A stretch of DNA of 64,000 bases, taken from Heliomarina sp018223035. GTDB lineage: Bacteria; Pseudomonadota; Alphaproteobacteria; Rhodobacterales; Rhodobacteraceae. The stretch lies in assembly GCA_018223035.1 (NCBI GenBank), contig JAAEZD010000001.1:124001-188000 (forward strand). Reading direction: 5' to 3'. Below the pieces are notes generated by a model that made no database searches, was not told the DNA's origin, and saw only the letters and a list, made by a program, of their open reading frames with translations. The position numbers and the translations under genes were made by a program. Of this stretch, positions 45,512-54,245 are shown one piece after another. Numbering within the stretch: the first letter of the stretch is position 1; the number at the start of each line of letters is the position of its first letter.

Positions 45512-46144
45512 ATGGGACACGTCATCAGCATAGCGCAGCAAAAGGGTGGCGCCGGTAAAACAACGTTGGCCGTCAACCTGGCAATCGGTTTTGCAAAAGC
45601 AGGGAAATCAGTTGCACTTATGGACACCGATCCGCAGGGCAGCGCGGGTCGATGGTTCATGACCAGAGTCGAGGCGCTGGAAGATCCGGGCATCGATTTT
45701 TCAACCGCTTCGGCTTGGGGTGTTCCCTATGAATGCCGCAAGCTGTCAGACAACCACGACATCGTCATCATCGACACGCCGCCCAAAGCCGACAGCGATC
45801 TGCGTCCGGCCTTGCGCGCGGCGGATCTCGTCCTCATTCCCGTGGCGACCTCTCATCTCGACCTGTGGGCGGTCGAGGTCGTGCTCTACCTTGCAGACCG
45901 GGAAAGCAAACCGACGATGATGGTGATGACCCGCGCCCGCGCCGGAACGCGGTTGGCGCAGGATGTGGCCGAAAAAGTTGCTGAAATGGACGCGGCCGTT
46001 GCCAAGACGACGATGGCCAACCGGATCGTCTATGCGGAAACGCTTGGTCAGGGCAAAGCCGCCATCGAGGCGCGGAAGGGCCCCGCGCACAAGGAAGTTG
46101 CCGACCTAGTTGAAGAAATCCAGTCGGCGCTTGACGCGCTATAG
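45512..46144 (+). CDS. Orphan ParA-family ATPase
   Basis: A 210-residue ParA/MinD-type ATPase with the deviant Walker A KGGAGKTT, switch I MDTDPQGSAGRW and Walker B IVIIDTPP. There is no N-terminal DNA-binding extension and no parB or parS-like gene beside it. Orphan ParAs of this size often position protein clusters or other cargo. Cargo unknown. Confidence 0.88.
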   Translation: MGHVISIAQQKGGAGKTTLAVNLAIGFAKAGKSVALMDTDPQGSAGRWFMTRVEALEDPGIDFSTASAWGVPYECRKLSDNHDIVIIDTPPKADSDLRPALRAADLVLIPVATSHLDLWAVEVVLYLADRESKPTMMVMTRARAGTRLAQDVAEKVAEMDAAVAKTTMANRIVYAETLGQGKAAIEARKGPAHKEVADLVEEIQSALDAL

Positions 46145-46280
46145 TGTTAAACCTCTTGCCGAGCCGGTAATTTGCGTCATTTAATCCGGATGGCGTCAGG
46201 AAACGGCGTGATCTGAATCAAGGCGGGCCTGACGCTCCCACGTCAAGATCGCCGTGAAGATCAGGAAAGGTAGGTCGCCC

Positions 46281-46688
46281 ATGTATCACAATATTCTTGT
46301 TCCGATCGCTTTCGACACCGACCATGACACGACCGCGCCATTGAAACTGGCCCGGATGCTTGCGACACCCGACGCTCGGATAACGCTGTTGCATGTGATC
46401 GAACATGTTCCAGCCTACGCGATTTCCTATATGCCCCCCGATTACGCCACCGAAACGCGCAAGGCGATCGAGGAGCAACTGAACGAGATGGCCGCCGCCT
46501 TGCCGAACGCGGTTGGCGAAGTGATCGAGGGTCACTCGGGGCGCAGCATTCTTGACTGGACCAGCGAGCACAACCCTGATCTGATCATCATCGCATCGCA
46601 TCGTCCCGGTATGCAGGAAGTCATCATGGGATCGACGGCTACGCAGGTCGTGCGCCACGCCTCCTGCGCGGTGCACGTCGTTCGTTAG
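46281..46688 (+). CDS. Universal stress protein (UspA family)
   Basis: A 135-residue single Usp domain (YHNILVPIAFD start; ATP-binding motif GxTxxQVVRHASCAV as MGSTATQVVRH). The G-2x-G-9x-G(S/T) loop is partly altered (SHRPGMQEVIMGSTA), as in many Usp proteins that bind AMP/ATP weakly. It is cytosolic and stress-related. Its stop overlaps the gltX stop by 3 nt. Confidence 0.88.
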   Translation: MYHNILVPIAFDTDHDTTAPLKLARMLATPDARITLLHVIEHVPAYAISYMPPDYATETRKAIEEQLNEMAAALPNAVGEVIEGHSGRSILDWTSEHNPDLIIIASHRPGMQEVIMGSTATQVVRHASCAVHVVR

Positions 46689-48007
46689 CGGCCCCGTACC
46701 ACCTGCAAAAGCGGCATGAGCGCTGCCATTTCAGGCCCGCGTTCCTGCCCTGTCAGCGCCTTGCGCAGCGGCATGAACAGACCTTTGCCCTTGCGCCCGG
46801 TGGCTTCCTTGACCGTCCCGGTCCAAGTGCTCCAGCTGGTTTCATCGAATGGCATTGAGGGCAGCATCGACATGGCCTGCGCCACGAATTCCTCGTCCTC
46901 CGGCGCGATTAGCGGTTCCGCCCCGTCTCGGCACAGCGCCCACCAACCGCCGAGGTCTTCCAGCGTGGTGATATTGTCCCGCGCCATCAACCAGAAGGGT
47001 TCGGCCAGGTCTGCTGGCACGCCGAGCGCATCAACGCGATCACGCACCGCCTCGAGCGACAGCGACTGCAGGTAATGTGCCGTCAGCGGATAAAGATCCG
47101 CCTCGTCGAACTTGGTCGGCGCCGCGCCAAAGCGCGAAATGTCGAAACCATCGATCAACTGCGCCATCTGGGTCTGCAATTCGACCGGATCGGCAGAGCC
47201 GAGACGCGCCATCAGGCTTAGCAGGGCCATCGGCTCGACGCCCTTGGCCCGGAGATCACGAAGTGACAAGGTTCCGAGCCGCTTGGACAGGGATTCCCCC
47301 TGCGGCCCGGTCAGCAGTGAGTGATGCGCAAATTCCGGGACGTTGCCGCCCAGCGCATTGATGATCTGGATCTGCGTGGCGGTGTTGGTTACGTGGTCCG
47401 AGCCGCGCACAACGTTGGTCACACCCATCTCCGTGTCATCGACAACGGACGCAAGCGTGTAAAGCACCTGACCGTCACCCCGGATCAGAACCGGGTCGGA
47501 TACGCTGGCCGCATCGATGGAAATGTCGCCCAAGATGCCGTCTTTCCACTCGATCCGTTCCTGATCGAGTTTGAAACGCCAGACGCCGTCGCCACGTTCG
47601 GCGCGCAGGGCATCCCTTTCTGCATCGCTCAGGCTCAGCGCGGCACGGTCGTAGACCGGCGGCTTGCCCATGTTCAGCTGCTTCTTGCGCTTCAGGTCCA
47701 GTTCGGTCGGCGTCTCGAACGCCTCGTAGAACCGCCCCATATCGCGCAACTTGTCGGCGGCCTCGGCATAGCGGTCAAGCCGCAGCGACTGACGCTCGAT
47801 CCGGTCCCAGTGCAGGCCCAGCCATGTCAGGTCTTCCTTGATCGCCTCGACGTATTCCTCCTTGGAGCGCACCGGGTCGGTGTCGTCGATCCGCAGGATG
47901 AATTCGCCACCCGACTGTCGCGCGATGAGAAAGTTCATCAGCGCCGTGCGCAGGTTGCCAATATGGATATAGCCCGTGGGCGACGGTGCAAAACGGGTGG
48001 TGGTCAT
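46685..48007 (-). CDS. gltX: Glutamate--tRNA ligase
   Basis: A 440-residue class I synthetase with the HIGH motif PSPTGYIHIGN and the KMSKS-like LSKRLGTLS. Its discriminating C-terminal domain is of the alphaproteobacterial short type. Many alphaproteobacteria have two GltX copies, one of which charges tRNA-Gln for later amidation; which copy this is cannot be told here. Confidence 0.95.
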   Translation of the reverse strand: MTTTRFAPSPTGYIHIGNLRTALMNFLIARQSGGEFILRIDDTDPVRSKEEYVEAIKEDLTWLGLHWDRIERQSLRLDRYAEAADKLRDMGRFYEAFETPTELDLKRKKQLNMGKPPVYDRAALSLSDAERDALRAERGDGVWRFKLDQERIEWKDGILGDISIDAASVSDPVLIRGDGQVLYTLASVVDDTEMGVTNVVRGSDHVTNTATQIQIINALGGNVPEFAHHSLLTGPQGESLSKRLGTLSLRDLRAKGVEPMALLSLMARLGSADPVELQTQMAQLIDGFDISRFGAAPTKFDEADLYPLTAHYLQSLSLEAVRDRVDALGVPADLAEPFWLMARDNITTLEDLGGWWALCRDGAEPLIAPEDEEFVAQAMSMLPSMPFDETSWSTWTGTVKEATGRKGKGLFMPLRKALTGQERGPEMAALMPLLQVVRGR

Positions 48008-48081
48008 AAGCGTCTCCAGTCAGGGCGCTGACTTGTCACACAAGATACGCTTTGTCCAGTTGGAGAAGCCCCGAGACGGGC

Positions 48082-49410
48082 TCAATAGCCGCCGTCGAGG
48101 GTGATTTTGCTGCCATCGCTGAACCGGCTGAGACGGAAGTCGCCTGGGTCGACAACCGGTGTCCGACCGGTAACCAGATCGGCCATCAACCGCCCTGCCC
48201 CCGGACCGATACCAAAGCCATGGCCGGAAAAGCCGGTCGCGATGTGAAAACCCGGGATGTCGTCGACCGGCGAAATCACCGGAACGGCGTCCGGCGTCAC
48301 GTCGATCATGCCTGCCCAGCTTTGTACGATGTCGGCCTTTTCGAACACCGGGAAAAGGCGCTGCGCATCGGCCCATGCCTTGCGCAAGAGACGCTGGGAC
48401 GGGGCCGGATCTAGCACGCGGCATTCTTCGAAAGCAGTCTGCTGGTCCGGCCGCCAGCGCCGCATCTGCGCCGACTCTGTACGCCAGCGATCCGACAGAC
48501 GAAAGCGCAGAGACCGCCACTCGGCGCGGAACGCGGGCAGGAACGCGCAGGCCAGCCGGAAACTGTCGGGCACAAGATCGACGACGTTTTGCGTGCCGGT
48601 GGCAATCGTATACCCGCCGTCAGCCCGTTTGCGCATCGACACGCTGTCTGTCCAGAGCGATGTCGTCGGCCCGTCCACCACCGTCGTACGAAGCACGGTG
48701 TTCAGCACCTTGAGCTGCGGCAGACCGATCCCGGCATTGCCAGCAAAAAGCCGCGACCAGGCGCCCCCGGCCAGTACCACGGCCCCGCATTTGACCCGGC
48801 CTTTTTCGGTAATCGCACCAGCGACTTTTCCGGCCTCAAGGTCGAGGCTGCGCACGGCGCAACTCGTGATGACAGTCGCACCCGCTGCGCGCGCCCCTTC
48901 GGCGATCGCAGGAGCCGCCCATTGCGGCTCAGCCCGCCCGTCCGTCGGCGTGTACAGCGCGCCTTTCAGTTTCATGCGATGGCCGGGCAGCATGTCATCG
49001 AGCTCCCGACCGGATACCAACCGGTTCTCGAAGTCGTAACAGTCGAGGTGTTTCGCCCAGTTTTCGTTTGCCGCCATGCTCTTGGTCGAAGACGAAGTGA
49101 ACAAGATACCGGATTTTGTATAGCCGGTCTTGTCCTTCAGCCGGGTCTCGAAGCTCTCCCACTGGCGAATCGCCTCGAGCATGAGTGGAATTTCGCGCCG
49201 GTCACGCTGGGCCATGCGCACCCAGCCCCAGTTACGGCTGGATTGTTCTCCGCCGATCTGACCCTTCTCGCACAAGAGAACGGAAACCCCGCTCTCGGCA
49301 AGTTCAAGGGCAGTTGATGCGCCAACGATACCGCCGCCAACAACGACGACATCGACCCTTTCGGGCAGGCGATGATCACTTTCAAACGGGGGCAGCGTAG
49401 GACCGGGCAT
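48082..49410 (-). CDS. FAD-dependent oxidoreductase (DAO family)
   Basis: A 442-residue D-amino-acid-oxidase-fold flavoprotein with the Rossmann motif VVVVGGGIVGASTALELAE, the SSRNWGWVR segment after the flavin site and the C-terminal GFSGHGFGIGPGAGRLM. It probably deaminates or demethylates an amine or amino acid with O2 or an acceptor. No partner subunit is adjacent. A second, different DAO protein is encoded at 52850. Confidence 0.87.
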   Translation of the reverse strand: MPGPTLPPFESDHRLPERVDVVVVGGGIVGASTALELAESGVSVLLCEKGQIGGEQSSRNWGWVRMAQRDRREIPLMLEAIRQWESFETRLKDKTGYTKSGILFTSSSTKSMAANENWAKHLDCYDFENRLVSGRELDDMLPGHRMKLKGALYTPTDGRAEPQWAAPAIAEGARAAGATVITSCAVRSLDLEAGKVAGAITEKGRVKCGAVVLAGGAWSRLFAGNAGIGLPQLKVLNTVLRTTVVDGPTTSLWTDSVSMRKRADGGYTIATGTQNVVDLVPDSFRLACAFLPAFRAEWRSLRFRLSDRWRTESAQMRRWRPDQQTAFEECRVLDPAPSQRLLRKAWADAQRLFPVFEKADIVQSWAGMIDVTPDAVPVISPVDDIPGFHIATGFSGHGFGIGPGAGRLMADLVTGRTPVVDPGDFRLSRFSDGSKITLDGGY

Positions 49411-49508
49411 GCGCGTATCTAGACAACGCTTTAATACCCGGTCCAGTGAGGAAAGCCCTTAAATGAAACGTCGCGGGAAACCACGACATTTCGCACACAC
49501 TTGACCGA

Positions 49509-50099
49509 TCAGGCGGCCAGTTTGGCGGCCATCTCCACAAGGCGCTTGGCTTGATGCTGAATGGCTTTTTTCTCGGCATCTTTGATGTCGCCACCGGTCG
49601 GCGCAATGCCGTAGGGCATACCGGTTTCGAACATGATTTCACCAGTGTAACCCGGCGCAACAAGGACCGAACCCCAGTGCATCGCCATAACGTACATCGC
49701 CTGCAACGTGGTCTCACGCCCGCCGTGCATTGTGCTGGTCGAGGTCATCGCGCTGAAAGCTTTGTTTGCGAGATCACCGTTTTGCCAAAGCGGCCCAAGG
49801 GTGTCGATAAACGCCGCCGCCTGGCTTGGCATATTGCCATAACGCGTGGGAACGGAGATCAGATAGGCGTTCGCCCATTTCATGTCGTCATGAGACACTT
49901 CGGGAATGCCCTGCATCTTTTCAAGCTGCTCTTTCCACGCATCCTGACCGTTAACCACCTCGTCAGGCGCGGTTTCAGCGAAGCGACGCAGCCGGGTTTC
50001 GGCGCCAGCTTCTTTTGCGGCTTCCTCTGCGATCTGCGCCATCTGATGGTTAGTGCCGTAGGTCGTATAGAACGGGATGACAAGTTTCACGGTGCTCAT
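49509..50099 (-). CDS. wrbA: NAD(P)H:quinone oxidoreductase, WrbA-like
   Basis: A 196-residue flavodoxin-fold quinone reductase. The FMN phosphate loop is FYTTYGTNHQMA; PTRYGNMPSQ and TSTSTMHGGRETT are the remaining WrbA blocks. It makes two-electron reductions of quinones in the cytosol. The start at 50099 gives the family N-terminus. The upstream extension runs through the tRNA-Gly gene and is spurious. It is 97 bp from the DAO gene. Confidence 0.92.
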   Translation of the reverse strand: MSTVKLVIPFYTTYGTNHQMAQIAEEAAKEAGAETRLRRFAETAPDEVVNGQDAWKEQLEKMQGIPEVSHDDMKWANAYLISVPTRYGNMPSQAAAFIDTLGPLWQNGDLANKAFSAMTSTSTMHGGRETTLQAMYVMAMHWGSVLVAPGYTGEIMFETGMPYGIAPTGGDIKDAEKKAIQHQAKRLVEMAAKLAA

Positions 50100-50287
50100 A
50101 GGATGCTCCTTTTCAAAGATACTCAACCCATGATGTGGGGCACAGGTTTCATCCCGCCATGCCGAGGAAAGCACATGAATCCTGCGCCGATGCACAGACA
50201 AATGATTTGCCGTCAACGAGTCGTCGGCACAGCACGGCACCAACCGCAGCGCATAACGGCAGAACAACAGTTTCATAAGAGATTTTC

Positions 50288-50361
50288 TGGAGCGGGCGGC
50301 GGGAATCGAACCCGCGTCATTAGCTTGGAAGGCTAAGGTCTTACCACTACACAACGCCCGC
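50288..50361 (-). tRNA. tRNA-Gly (anticodon TCC)
   Basis: Read on the minus strand: acceptor GCGGGCG/CGCCCGC, anticodon stem TTAGC/GCTAA with loop CTTCCAA (anticodon TCC), T arm GCGGG TTCGATT CCCGC and an encoded CCA; 74 nt. It lies upstream of wrbA. Confidence 0.95.
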
Positions 50362-51267
50362 TCTGCGCTGCCCGAGATATTCCAATGAGGTTTGGGGGTC
50401 AAGCTCGAAGTCAAATTCACCGGGCAAGCGCGCCTTGGCCGTAATGCGATTGTCCACAGTGTAGGCTCGCCTTTACCGCCAATCTACCAAGCACGAAGTA
50501 TGCCGTTTTTCGTTCGATTGCACTTTGGATTTGCGCTGCTATGGAACACAGATGTGTGCCGTTTAATGCCTATCAGTTTCATAGGCTGCAAGAAGGTCTT
50601 GCCATCGAGATTGCTATGACAATTGCGAACCGAGCGGTGCTCGCGGTTCCAATGGGCTGCAAACGCAGCCAATAGCGCCAGCCGTGCAATCCGGATCCGT
50701 AGTTATCTATGGGCGTCCGCCCTCGTCAGGCTTTGCATGAACCGGTTCTTGCAGTTCTGAATATTATCCCGAAGAGCATATCAGGCGCCGTCTAGTGATC
50801 TTGCGCAATCATCTCGATGATCTGCTGGTGCCCGTGACACGAGCGTTCCAGAACCTGTTCGCCTTGAGCAAATCGCGCAACGCCGCGAAGCGACGTCGAG
50901 CAAACGATCGTGGCAATAGATATGCGCACCTTATCGCGACCAGCATGGCCGCCGAAAAGGGGACTTGGCCGCCTGCTTCACTGACGGGCAGTGCTCGATT
51001 TCATGTTCGGCAGGCCCGAGAGTTGGCCGGGCGTGGCTGCCCGTTGTGTTCATTGTCCAAAGGTTTTTCATTTAGCCATCTCACTTGGCAATCGCCACCT
51101 ACCAGCTCAGAATCCTGACAATATCAAGCTCTTACCCCGAAGAATGATCTTCGTATCATGGAGTCGGCGCTGTACACTGACCTGATGGAGATTAACCTGC
51201 TATCAGTCAGTTGGACCGCCGGGAGCAAGTCGAGAAAACTTTTGCATTCAATCAATGAGTGCGCTCC
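50362..51267. other. About 0.9 kb of degraded, lower-GC DNA
   Basis: No intact gene. Base composition is clearly more AT-rich than the flanks and stops are frequent in all frames. On the minus strand, about 50792-50930, a frame ending in VLERSCHGHQQIIEMIAQDH resembles the C-terminal end of a GntR/FCD regulator, which is only suggestive. The right end runs into the ABC ATPase remnant at 51268. The region looks like decayed remains of an operon next to tRNA-Gly. Confidence 0.5.
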
Positions 51268-51438
51268 TTGCTTCTCGTGACGCATCAATTCGGCTTTACC
51301 TACAGCTTTGCCCCCTATGTCATCTATCTCTATGACGGCGAGGCATATGGGACCGGCGCAGCCGAACAGGTATTCCGCGATCCACGAAAAAAGAGAAAAA
51401 CTGCGCTTTTACTGCGTTTCTCCGAATTCTATCTTTGA
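51268..51438 (+). pseudogene. C-terminal remnant of a polar amino acid ABC transporter ATPase
   Basis: Frame 51268-51438 reads LLVTHQFGFTY, VIYLYDGEAYGTG, AAEQVFRDPRKKR and ends at TGA. This is the region from the switch histidine (VTH) to the C-terminus of GlnQ/HisP-type ATPases, where the pattern is VTHE-GFA, VIFL-GK, EQVF-NP. The Walker A, signature and Walker B parts are absent, and a stop lies three codons upstream. It is therefore the tail of a deleted gene. It ends 24 bp before the class IV aminotransferase gene, with which the lost transporter may have been linked. Confidence 0.7.
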
Positions 51439-51462
51439 AATACCTCTGAGAAAGGGACAATA

Positions 51463-52380
51463 ATGACTTCCGCTTCCAGCGCACAGGCCTATGACGGCGA
51501 TCCCCGCAATGACGACGTGCTTGTCTATGTGAACGGCGATTTCGTGCACCGTGACAAGGCCAGCGTCTCCGTCTTCGATGCCGGCTTTGTGCTTGGTGAC
51601 GGCATCTGGGAAGGTGTCCGGCTGGTCAACGGCAAGCTGCTGTCCATCGACCTGCATATGGACCGGCTCTTCGAAGGTGCCAAGGCAATTTCTATGGAAA
51701 TCGGGATGACCCGCGAAGAGGTCGTACAGGCGATTATGGTCACCTGTGCCAAGAATGGGTTCACCGACAACACACATATCCGACTGATGATCACGCGCGG
51801 CCGCAAGACCACGCCCAATCAGGACCCGCGTTTCATGGCCTCATCCGCGACGGTGGTGATCGTGGCCGAGCTCAAGAAGCCACGCGCAAGTTTTGCAGAA
51901 ACCGGGTTGTCGCTGTTCACCGCGACCTATCGGTGCTCGACACCCGACGTGTTCGATCTGCGTCTTAACTCGCACAGCCGTCTGAACCTGATTCAGGCGC
52001 TGATACAGGCCATTGCTGCCGGCGCGGACGAAGCACTGATGCTCGACCAGCGCGGCATGGTAGCAAGCTGCAACTCCACCAACTTCTTCATCATTCGCAA
52101 GGGCGAACTCTGGACCTCGCCGGGGCTCTATTCCTTCAACGGAATCACGCGTCAGCATGTTTTCGACCTCTGGGGCCAAGAGATCGGCGCGGCCCATATG
52201 AGAGATTTTACGCTGGCCCAGACCTATTCCGCAGATGAGGCTTTTGTGACCGGCACGCTTGGCGGGATTACCCCTGTAACCAAAATCGACGGGCATGTGA
52301 TCGGCGATGGCAAACCCGGACCACTGACGAAACGCGCCGCGCAAACTTATTGGGACTGGGTCCGGGACAGTTGCGCTTAG
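51463..52380 (+). CDS. Class IV aminotransferase (D-Ala/branched-chain type)
   Basis: A 305-residue fold-type IV PLP enzyme. Visible parts are YVNGDFVHRDKASVSVFD, GDGIWEGVRL, the Lys-bearing region LRLNSHSRLNLIQALIQA (the usual K of the family should lie here; the register shows Asn-Leu-Ile, so the catalytic Lys needs checking) and STNFFIIRKGELWT. Such enzymes transaminate D-amino acids or branched-chain amino acids, or act as amine transaminases. It converges on the glycosyltransferase/ALDH operon and may supply or take an amino acceptor for it. Confidence 0.83.
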   Translation: MTSASSAQAYDGDPRNDDVLVYVNGDFVHRDKASVSVFDAGFVLGDGIWEGVRLVNGKLLSIDLHMDRLFEGAKAISMEIGMTREEVVQAIMVTCAKNGFTDNTHIRLMITRGRKTTPNQDPRFMASSATVVIVAELKKPRASFAETGLSLFTATYRCSTPDVFDLRLNSHSRLNLIQALIQAIAAGADEALMLDQRGMVASCNSTNFFIIRKGELWTSPGLYSFNGITRQHVFDLWGQEIGAAHMRDFTLAQTYSADEAFVTGTLGGITPVTKIDGHVIGDGKPGPLTKRAAQTYWDWVRDSCA

Positions 52381-52486
52381 GATACCGGCTAGGGGCCTGT
52401 GCACTTGGCAGAGGATGCGCGGAGTACGTACTGTTTGCCCCGAAAATACGCGTTTTCGCATGGTAGAGACAGAACTGGCGGTCCCG

Positions 52487-52834
52487 TCAGCTCAGGATGA
52501 AGAACACTTTGCGGACATGGGTCAGGTTTTCCCATGTCCCAGAGAACCCGGCAGCCACGACGAAGCTGTCCCCCGGTCCGAATTCCTCAGATTGACCTTC
52601 GGCATCCGTCAGACGAACCTTCCCTTCGAGGATGTGACACATCTCGTCATAGTCGCAGGTGCAGCGTTCCAGATGCGGTCCCGCCTCCCAGATGCCGCTG
52701 ATCGCTCCCTTTTCCGTCGCCTCGAAACAGCGCCAGCTCTTGCTGGTATAGGGTGTATCGACGGCAGCCGGGTCATCGGTAACGGTTTCGCGCGGGGCGG
52801 TGGTCGTATCGAATGCGATTACGTGGGCGGGCAT
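52487..52834 (-). CDS. Cupin protein (DUF861 type), third of the operon
   Basis: A 115-residue single cupin (WRCFEATEKGAISGIWEAGP, then DEMCHILEGKVRLTD and FGPGDSFVVAAGFSGTWE) of the Cupin_3/DUF861 group, which includes EutQ-like and ureidoglycine-related proteins. It lies 15 bp after the FAD oxidase gene and ends the long minus-strand operon. Its enzymatic role is unknown. It is related to the tandem cupins at 59021 and 59378. Confidence 0.83.
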   Translation of the reverse strand: MPAHVIAFDTTTAPRETVTDDPAAVDTPYTSKSWRCFEATEKGAISGIWEAGPHLERCTCDYDEMCHILEGKVRLTDAEGQSEEFGPGDSFVVAAGFSGTWENLTHVRKVFFILS

Positions 52835-52849
52835 GGTATTCAGGTGTCC

Positions 52850-54238
52850 TTATGAATCAAAGCCGATGCCAAAGGCATCAAATCCGCGTAGCAGCAGGGC
52901 GCGCTTGCCGGTCGCGTCTTCCTTGGCCAGCCGCTTTTGCATCATGCTGACCGCAAGACTACGGAACGGCTCGGGCGGGAAAGGTACCGGCATCCGGCGA
53001 TGCATCGAGAGGCTGGTACGTTCGGTTTCCTGACCGTCGAGCATATCCAGCATGGTCAGACCTGCGAAACGGCTCGCGGATACGCCCTGCCCCGTGAAGC
53101 CAAGCGCATAGGCCACGCGACCGCTACAGGCCGTACCGGTGAAGAAGGTCGACCGGGCCGAAGTGTCGATGATGCCGCCCCATGCGTAGTCGAATTTCAC
53201 GTCAGACAGGGAGGGGAAAGCCTCGGCAAACTGATGCGCCAACAGGTCAAACGTCTTTTTCCGGTTCAACAGGTTGCTTTCACGGCTGCTGCCATAGTGA
53301 TAGATGGCGTCGAAGCCGGCCCAGAGCATCCGGTTATCTGCTGTCTTGCGCAGGTAGTGAAACTGGTTGCCGCTGTCGGCAACGCCATAGCGGCCGGTCC
53401 AGCCGATCCCGGCCAGCTGAGCGTCGCTCAGCGGTTCGGTCACCAGCGAGTAATCAAAAATCGGGATGATCGTCGGTCGCAGACGCCGGATAAGCGGCAC
53501 GGCTGCGTTCGTGGCGAGAATGACCTTCGAGGCACGGATCTGCCCCCCTGCGGTCTGCAGGCTGATCCCGTTGCTTTCCTGTTTCAGGGCTGTCACCGGC
53601 GTATTCTCGTGAAGCATCACGCCCCGGTTGATACAGCTGTCGCGCAGCCCGGCGACCAGTCTGGCCGGATTCACCAGCGCGTAGTTCGGCTCGAAAAGGC
53701 CCGTGCTATAGACAGGGCTGTCAAATCTCTCACGCAGGGCGTCGCCTTCGAGCAAACTGTACTCAATCCCGAACCGGTCATAGTTCCGGGCCATGGATTT
53801 CAGCCCGTCCGCCTGCCAGGGCGTGGCCGCGATGTTCAGCTTGCCGCTGCGCTCGAACCCGCCGTCAATATGATAGTCATCCAGATCACGGGCAAGCTCG
53901 TCGAGATTTTCCCGTCCGAGCCGGATTAGTCTTTCGGCTTCGTCGGGCCAGCGATTGAGCGCGTTGGACACACCATGCGAGATTGAAGGAGCGCAAAAGC
54001 CACCGTTGCGTCCCGAAGCCTCACCACCGCATCGCGCGGCTTCGACAAGGATGATACGCGCACCCGGATCGCGCTCCCGAGCCTTGAGCGCGCTCCACAA
54101 CCCGGTAAAGCCGCCGCCGATGACGGCCAGGTCGCAATCGACGCTGCCGGTCAGCGCCGGGCAGGCCGGGCCTTGCTCGACCGTGGACAACCAGAACGGG
54201 GTCGTGACCGCTCCTGCAAGTTTCTCTTTTACTTCCAT
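52850..54238 (-). CDS. FAD-dependent amine oxidase, PuuB-like (DAO family)
   Basis: A 462-residue flavoprotein. It has the Rossmann motif VIGGGFTGLWSAL, the GGEASGRNGGFC segment like that of gamma-glutamylputrescine oxidase PuuB, and the C-terminal GFTGQGVSASRFAG. ATG 54238 is used because of the GGTGAGA site; an in-frame ATG at 54274 lies in the preceding gene. Within the operon it would oxidise an amine (perhaps a conjugated amine) to an aldehyde for the two ALDHs. Confidence 0.87.
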   Translation of the reverse strand: MEVKEKLAGAVTTPFWLSTVEQGPACPALTGSVDCDLAVIGGGFTGLWSALKARERDPGARIILVEAARCGGEASGRNGGFCAPSISHGVSNALNRWPDEAERLIRLGRENLDELARDLDDYHIDGGFERSGKLNIAATPWQADGLKSMARNYDRFGIEYSLLEGDALRERFDSPVYSTGLFEPNYALVNPARLVAGLRDSCINRGVMLHENTPVTALKQESNGISLQTAGGQIRASKVILATNAAVPLIRRLRPTIIPIFDYSLVTEPLSDAQLAGIGWTGRYGVADSGNQFHYLRKTADNRMLWAGFDAIYHYGSSRESNLLNRKKTFDLLAHQFAEAFPSLSDVKFDYAWGGIIDTSARSTFFTGTACSGRVAYALGFTGQGVSASRFAGLTMLDMLDGQETERTSLSMHRRMPVPFPPEPFRSLAVSMMQKRLAKEDATGKRALLLRGFDAFGIGFDS

Positions 54239-54245
54239 GACGTTC

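Noticed and set aside
49509..50420. Extended WrbA frame from 50420
   Set aside because: The extension runs through the tRNA-Gly gene; the WrbA family start is at 50099.
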